NCBI GenBank assembly: GCA_023053545.1
Contig: JAKZAN010000002.1
Coordinates: forward strand, 1,100,375 to 1,164,374
Length of the DNA: 64,000 nucleotides
Source: Lepidurus packardi
Lineage: Eukaryota > Arthropoda > Branchiopoda > Notostraca > Triopsidae
Direction: 5' to 3'
The notes beneath the pieces were generated by a model. That model ran no database searches. It was not told where the DNA came from and saw only the letters and a program-made list of their open reading frames with translations. Position numbers and translations under genes: made by a program. Of this stretch, positions 58,102-64,000 are shown in pieces. Positions within the stretch are counted from its first letter, which is position 1; each line of letters opens with the position of its first letter.

Positions 58102-58561
58102 GTCTAGAGTATTGCAGCACATCACAAGCTATCTTTGACTTTGCACTTGTACTTTCAACCCTCTTTTCTCCTTTTTGCTTTCTTGTTATGTTTTTCGTGT
58201 TGTTAGGGATTGTCTTGTTCATATTCGAAGTGCGAAGGGAAGGGAAAACATAAGAAAAGAGCGAGAAAAAGAGTTGTCACAAGAAAAAGACATGTCAGGA
58301 ACATAAGAAAAGGCGAGGCGTTACAGAAAAACTAATTAAGGCAGGCACATTTTTTTTCAGAATAGCTGTTCTCTTTACGATACAAAAAAATCAAACAAAA
58401 TATGATAACATCTAACAATGCCCATAACCAGAGATATGCAGGCGAGCTGTCGGACTGTTCCTTAACTTGAAAGTCATCACCAACTGGGGAATTTATAGTT
58501 TGGTCCGCTTGATGTATAACGACCCGTATAGCGTATTGCTCAGACGTACATGTATCATGCT

Positions 58562-58790
58562 TCATAGCGTATCATGTTTCCATATGATGCTCGAGTCATT
58601 AGGGACAGTGATGTCAATTAGCAAGTCGGTTCTCCCTCTCTTATCATGCAGCACTATGTCTGGGCGGTTTGCTCTGACCGTTCTATCAGTTTTTATTGGG
58701 ACATCCCATATAATAGTGACTTCATTGATGTTCTCAACTTTCTGTGGCTGCAGCCACAGAAAGTTGAGAACATCAAAAACGTTATTACTA
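58562..58790 (-). pseudogene. LINE C-terminal tail fragment
   Basis: The minus-strand reading VTIIWDVPIKTDRTVRANRP and DIVLHDKRGRTDLLIDITVP is the conserved segment that follows RT in many LINE-derived proteins (DRT...NRPDIV...LIDxxVP). It begins inside the palindromic region at 58725-58868, which has rearranged the upstream part. Confidence 0.7.
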
Positions 58791-58868
58791 CGAACACCAT
58801 GGTGTTCGTAGTAATAACGTTTTTGATACAGAATGTTATTATCGCCCAGGCTGGGCGATAATAACATT
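58725..58868. repeat. Three consecutive perfect palindromes
   Basis: 58725-58776 is a 52-bp palindrome centred on CTGCAG. 58772-58827 is a 56-bp palindrome centred on CCATGG and overlaps the first by five bases. 58832-58868 is a 37-bp palindrome with one central base. Flanks of the third also pair imperfectly (GTTTTTGATA on the left and TATATCAAAAAC on the right). Confidence 0.95.
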
Positions 58869-59994
58869 ATATATCAAAAACAGTGCGCTCAGTCAAGGAA
58901 GCATCATCCGTAGTGTAGGATTCACGCCAATAAGGAATCTTAATCCGCAAACTTTCGAAAAAATCCGTGGACTCGTTCATGTTAACCGTTATCTTCAATA
59001 AACATAAAACTATTTAAAAGTGGGAACGCACACCAAAAGATAGTTGTATAATAATACTATTGTAATGTAATAATGTTGTTGTCCTTTCCTAATAAGTTAC
59101 CAATTTTAAACAACGCTTCTTAGTAAATAACTGCTTTGCCTTCCTTATTATTTGGCAGATAATGCACTATTATCTTATCAGTGCTATTATACTGAAATTG
59201 ACAGGAAAACAATCGTCATTCAAAATCAAAAGAACAGAAGCTACAAATGGCCGTGGCTGGGAAGCGAGCCTGGCCCTTTCCAAGCGAGGCAAACCTGTAC
59301 AAAATCGGTGAATTGATAGCACTTCAAAAACACAGTCGTTTCGCATTTCGCGTTTGGTTCGCATTTTAGTTCGCATTTCGGAGAAATTTTGATACAACTT
59401 GATGGCATTTGATAGATTTTTACTGGCCGTCTTTTAGGCTATCAGTCGTCCGTTTTTCTTTTCTGTATAAAAAGTTTTGGAGCTTACCAAATGCCATATA
59501 GCGCAGAGAAGTTACCTATTTTAATTGATAGGATCCGAAAACGCAGCCAGTCGAAATTCCCACTAAAAACACGATTTTTCAAGGCATTAATTCAACCATA
59601 CTTTCCGTCATTTTCTCGGAATGGAGCGTTGTTTCCCGTATGATAAAATTTTCAACTAATTCATTTTTGCCGGGAACAATTTTTGCCGCGTAGATGGAGC
59701 AACATGGTAAAAATTAAGTGAAGGAATGGAAGTTAAGAGCAGTTGTGTTCAGATAGAGCCTGTACTTTGAAATCATTAGTTACATCAGAGAGAAGAAACG
59801 TCCTTGGACAAAAGCTAATTGCTAATTTTCGAGACAGGTCTGCCATCTAAGGTGGAAACGGATAACTCGTGGATGCGCTACGCCATCTGTTACTGGCGTC
59901 TGAAAGGTAACTGTTTCGATGGATTGGGGAATGGTATGTTTTGGTGCTCACTTTTCGTGTTTCGTTTGACGATATTGGGAAAACTGGGAGAATA
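58869..59994. promoter_or_regulatory. Upstream region of TAF6, nothing else recognised
   Basis: No other gene was found. The 3' part presumably contains the TAF6 promoter and 5' UTR; no TATA box was picked out near the ATG. Confidence 0.4.
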
Positions 59995-62678
59995 ATGGCA
60001 GATCAAGACCAAATAGTGGCAACTTCTTTCACAACAGAGTCTATGAAAACCATTGCAGAAAGCATTGGAATATCCGGTTTGCCAGATAATGCCGCCAAGG
60101 AACTGGCTGACGATGTTACCTACCGGCTCAAAGTGATCCTCCAGGTGATAGTTTTGTTATTTATCATACTTTCTTACCTTCTGAAGTTAACGTGTTTTGC
60201 TTAGGATGCCTCCAAATTCATGTCCCATGGCAAACGCAAGCAGTTAACCGTATCTGACATTGATCACGCCTTAAAAATCAAGAATCTAGAGGTGAATTTC
60301 AGGAATTAACGTTGCTTTGTACCCTAAACCTTGTTTATTTCAGCCTCTCTATGGGTTTACTACTCCAAACCACATCCCGTTTCGCTATGCTTCAGGTGGA
60401 GGCCGAGAATTACATTTCTTGGATGATAAAGAAGTGGATTTGGCCGAATTAGTTAACGGAACACTCGCTAAACTACCTTTGGATGTGTCTCTTAAAGGTA
60501 CTGTAGCGTTTTAACCTTTATTTCCTTGGGAACCCCTTTTACCTTCGCTTAAAACTCATATTTCATAGCTCACTGGTTATGCATTGATGGAATTCAGCCA
60601 GCCATACCCGAAAATCCTCCCATTGTCTCCAAAGAGCAACAAAAGTTCGATACAGTGGATCCTGCCTCGAAACTTGGCAAAGACAAATCAGGAAAACCTG
60701 GGTATACCCTAAAAAAATCATTTAAACATCTTCGGGAAACCCTATTTATCATTCCCAATTAATTTCGCATTTTTAACAGAGCTCCCAAAAAGCAATTAAC
60801 AGAAATGGTTAATGTTAAGCAGCTTACTGCCCATGAGCTCTCAGTAGAACAACAATTATACTACAAAGAGATCACGGACGCTTGTGTGGGTTCGGATGAA
60901 AGCAGACGCGCTGTAAGAATTCTCTCGTGTCTCATAGAATTACAAAATAAATTGCTTACTATCAATTGTATTCCAATAGGAAGCGTTTCAGAGCTTGTCT
61001 TCAGATCCTGGTTTGCACCAAATGCTACCTCGGTTATGTACTTTCATTGCCGAAGGTGTTCGCGTAAACGTGGTGCAGAATAACCTCGCTCCACTCATTT
61101 ACCTCATGCGGATGGTCAAAGCGCTATTGTCCAATCAAACGCTGTACTTGGAAAAATACGTAAATTCTTCAAGTTCCTTCATATTTATTCAATTTTTCTT
61201 CTTAAAATACTTCATTTCTCATACCTATATAACGTTGTAGCTCCACGAGTTGATTCCGTCAGTTATGTCCTGCATTGTGAGCAAACAACTGTGTTTACGA
61301 CCCGAAGTGGACAACCATTGGGCTTTAAGGGACTTTTCCGCACGGCTCATGTCTCAAATCTGCAAGAACTACCATTCGTCTACAAACGCGTTGCAAACTA
61401 GAGTCACCAGACTCTATACCAAGTCCATGAACAACGATAAAGTCCCATTGGCGTCCTTTTATGGCGCTTTAGTAGGTATTAATCCATTAAAATAGAATAT
61501 TTCTTGAAAGTCAAAGTTTTTTGAACATGTTAAAGATGGAATTTCTTATTAGGATTGGCGGAAATGGGTCCAGAGGTCATGAAGGCTTTGGTGATTCCCA
61601 AAATTGCCCAAATTGGGGAGAAAATCGAGCCTTATTTGGAGTCCGTTGCTCCTAGCAGTGTTGATCGTAACGCTGCTACTCATATCAAGCAACTGGTCAT
61701 GGTAACAGCTTCTATTTCTACATAAAACAATGCAGAATCATTGGAAATCTGTTCGTTAACCTTTTAGAAAGTGATTCCAACTGCATTGAAGCTGTTAAGA
61801 CAACCTCCGGATAATCTAGAAGAATATAAGGCCGAGTACGGCTACTTGGGTGCGCTTTTACATTCTGCAGTGAGTCGATCAAGAGCCCAAGCAGTTCCTG
61901 GAACAGGTGCTGCGACTCCCACAGCAGGATCAGTGATCACAGGAACGGGACAACCGACTGTTGGACAAAGAAGTCTGATTATGAATAGACCAGTCCAAGG
62001 GACAGTCGCTGGAACCCAAACGAAATATGTCATCATGTCCTCGAGACCCTCTACACCTAGCCAAGTGAAGTAGTTTTACATCTTACACTACTATTTCTAA
62101 ATTCTTAATTGGTTTAGGTGCAAGCGAGTGGATCTGTAGCCCAACAAGTTGTAAAAGTACTTCAACCTCAAGTTCGAGCTACAATGCCGCAAGCTAAAAC
62201 GCTGACAATGCAAGGATCAACTGTTGCGAGGGTAAAATTGAATTTTCTTATTCAAATGTCGTTTCTTATTTAAATTCCATTTCTCTTTTAACTGTTGTAA
62301 AGTTAAACTTAAACCCATTCTGCTATTATTACGAGTGCTAGAACGTTATTTCTAATGTCGTTTTTATCTCCAATCAATAGACCTTTAATATAACTTATAT
62401 TTAACGTCGTTTTAGTTATTATATATTTAAACTTTTTTTTATTAAAAACTTCAAATCGATGTAAGATTCAAGGATACATTATGATTCAAAGCATCTCCAA
62501 CTCGATTTCGAAGTTTACACTTTGAATTAGACTTGTTTACTCGATTTTGTGTGGGTTGTATTAATTTCAAATTCATTATTAGGCTGTGACAAAAGCGGTT
62601 TTGGCTTCCGGGATCAAATTAGAGCAAGACGATGGATTAGTGGAAGTAAAAACCGAAACTGTGACCCTAGATGAGTAA
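59995..62678 (+). CDS. TAF6: TFIID subunit TAF6, 11 exons
   Basis: Exons are 59995-60144, 60205-60291, 60344-60497, 60569-60701, 60780-60912, 60980-61159, 61241-61475, 61553-61701, 61768-62064, 62118-62231 and 62583-62678, all GT-AG and in frame (1728 nt, 575 residues). The N-terminal histone fold ([20 protein letters not shown] ... [16 protein letters not shown]) pairs with TAF9 in TFIID and related complexes. The middle domain with HEAT-like repeats shows [40 protein letters not shown] and [20 protein letters not shown]. The C-terminus is Gln/Thr-rich with [14 protein letters not shown], as in animal TAF6. Introns are 52-80 bp except the last (351 bp). An ATTAAA lies at 62757. No defects seen. 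Confidence 0.95.
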
Positions 62679-63200
62679 AGAGTAAATTACTGGATGATTG
62701 GAATGGAATACAAATGTTTTTTTTTGTTTTTTTTAATGTCGTGATTGTATTTGCGTATTAAAAGTTATGGAAGAACAAATGGGTCAGTTTTGCATATTTT
62801 GAGTTGTTTCTTATCAAGGAAGGAGAAGTATATAATCACCTTTTTGCGGGAGACGAATAAGATAATTAACAGTTAAAGACCCGCCTATTTGATGGTCCAA
62901 CGCCCCCCTCTGGGCTGGCCAGGAATTACATTGATTCTTGATAAACAAATATGGGCGCGCCATGAAGGCCGCAGCAAAAGAATTCTTAAAAAAATCGTTG
63001 TGGTCACGCAAAGTTTGGAGTGATTCTTGTAACGAAATCAAGTGTAACCGCATAATCTTTTAATTTAATATGTTGTGAACTTGTAGCTTGGTTCACGCTA
63101 AGTTCAGCACACATTTAAAACTAAGCAAGTTTTGAAGTTTAAAACTGCACGTTTTAGTTGAATTTTATTCAAGTGTCTCCAACAATCAAATCTTATTCAA
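62679..63200. other. Spacer between TAF6 and the DOCK gene
   Basis: It holds the TAF6 3' UTR and presumably the DOCK promoter and 5' UTR. No other gene is seen. Confidence 0.5.
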
Positions 63201-64000
63201 ATGGCTGAACGAAAGTTCACCAAAGCGCTTTCTAGGCCTGGAATGGCTGCTCAATTGCGTGAAACAGTATCCCAAGCTGTACGAGAGACAGCAGTTCAGG
63301 TAATTTTTAAACCGCCTAAAGACCCTAATCCTAATTTGCATAAATTCAAATGAGAACTAAGGAATATTGCTCTTGATTTCATAGAGCAAACCCCAGTCCG
63401 TAGAACCGTTGGATTATGAAGATTTTATTGGCAAGAACAAAACTCTTCTCCAAAACGATTCCCAACGAGAACTACTGCTCTTCCCTGTTGACGATCTTTG
63501 GGTATAACTAATTAATGGTTAAACATGTGTAGAAGTTTAAGTATTCTCCTAATTTTAGCAAGTGACACTGCCACGGCAACGTAGAACATTAGTTAGCCAT
63601 GTCCCTGACACATATTCTATTGATCCTAGCAATTTGTTCGCCTTAAAATGCATTCAAGCGTACAATTCCGATTGGTGCACCCTTCATTACAAATACGCTC
63701 AATACGGAGGCACTTATTTGCACTTGCCTAAATCTTCGTCTGCTCTCAAAGCGTTACCTGAGCCTGTCTACGAAGTAGACGTGGACGGAGACGAAAATGA
63801 AGAGGTAAAAAACACAACAAAAATGAACGCAATTTCAAGCCCAGAAACTAAGAAAATACTAATTTTCTTTAGAATAATTTGAACGAAGCCGCAGTTACTC
63901 ATGAAGGGTACTTGCTCAAAGGCCCTGAAGGAGCCACGGAGAAGATGTTGGCCAATATTGGCACGAAATCCTTCAAGCGTCGCTTTTGTCAGATCCGTCA
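63201..64000 (+). CDS. Zizimin-type DOCK guanine nucleotide exchange factor, first four exons
   Basis: Exons are 63201-63299, 63385-63501, 63559-63804 and 63873 to beyond the window end. The start [20 protein letters not shown] continues with [60 protein letters not shown] and [11 protein letters not shown], leading to [11 protein letters not shown] at the edge. This matches the N-terminal region and PH-domain start of DOCK9/10/11 (DOCK-D). Family members activate Cdc42 or Rac through a C-terminal DHR2 domain, which is not in the window. All introns are GT-AG and shorter than 90 bp. It lies 522 bp downstream of TAF6 on the same strand. Confidence 0.87.

Larger units (their letters stand above)
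52935..58119 (+). mobile_element. Internally deleted Gypsy LTR retrotransposon with about 107-bp LTRs
   Basis: Direct repeats starting TG(A/G)TCAACNAGCTGATTT flank a gag-pol remnant: 52935-53041, and 55481-58119 where the second is split by a hAT element at 55569-58101. A primer-site-like GGCGACGAGG follows the 5' repeat. The body runs gag, knuckles, protease and RT, then jumps to the C-terminal tail of integrase, so RNase H and most of integrase are deleted. Confidence 0.8.

Overview
The window looks like nuclear DNA of an arthropod, most likely a crustacean; a branchiopod is my best guess. The evidence is introns of roughly 50-100 bp (one about 350 bp) in the intact host genes, metazoan replication-dependent histone genes with 3' stem-loops, and a nuclear copy of mitochondrial DNA (numt) that keeps the ancestral pancrustacean order cox2-K-D-atp8-atp6-cox3-G-nad3-nad5. 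About half of the window is transposable elements and their debris.

Layout. 1-3178: 3' part of a BEL/Pao LTR retrotransposon. 4068-19058: two 5S rRNA genes, each split at the same internal position by a full-length non-LTR retrotransposon with ORF1 and ORF2 (copy A 4296-11327, copy B 12469-18979). Each copy is flanked by the same 14-bp duplication of 5S sequence. 19313-21536: decayed hAT element with exact 8-bp target duplications. 21725-22330: Gypsy integrase fragment. 23780-25502: five-exon carbohydrate sulfotransferase gene on the minus strand. 25554-31485: repeats, two Tigger/pogo-like elements and a MITE-like element. 31933-38578: the numt, interrupted by a decayed LINE. 38700-41330: BEL-like and Gypsy-like remnants. 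45567-47762: a second decayed hAT. 48298-51003: histone cluster H2B/H2A/H3/H4. 51233-51332: a 100-N gap. 51333-52262: an uninterrupted 5S gene with its flanks, on the minus strand. 52935-58119: internally deleted Gypsy element with very short LTRs, the 3' one split by a third hAT. 58562-58868: LINE tail fragment and a run of perfect palindromes. 59995-62678: complete TAF6 gene in 11 exons. 63201-64000: first four exons of a zizimin-type DOCK gene, cut by the window end.

The main result is the 5S-targeted LINE. Two occupied sites and one empty site in the same window define the insertion point, target duplication and element ends directly. The 5S spacer also carries a 53-bp piece of the H2A coding sequence and lies beside the histone genes, so the 5S and histone loci are physically linked here. 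The two LINE copies differ strongly in their 5' third but are almost identical over about 2.2 kb of ORF2, which points to gene conversion or chimeric integration.

Host genes that appear intact are the four histones, the minus-strand 5S gene, the sulfotransferase, TAF6 and the DOCK start. Most other long open frames belong to mobile elements or are antisense shadows. All similarity calls come from reading the translated sequence; no database search was run.
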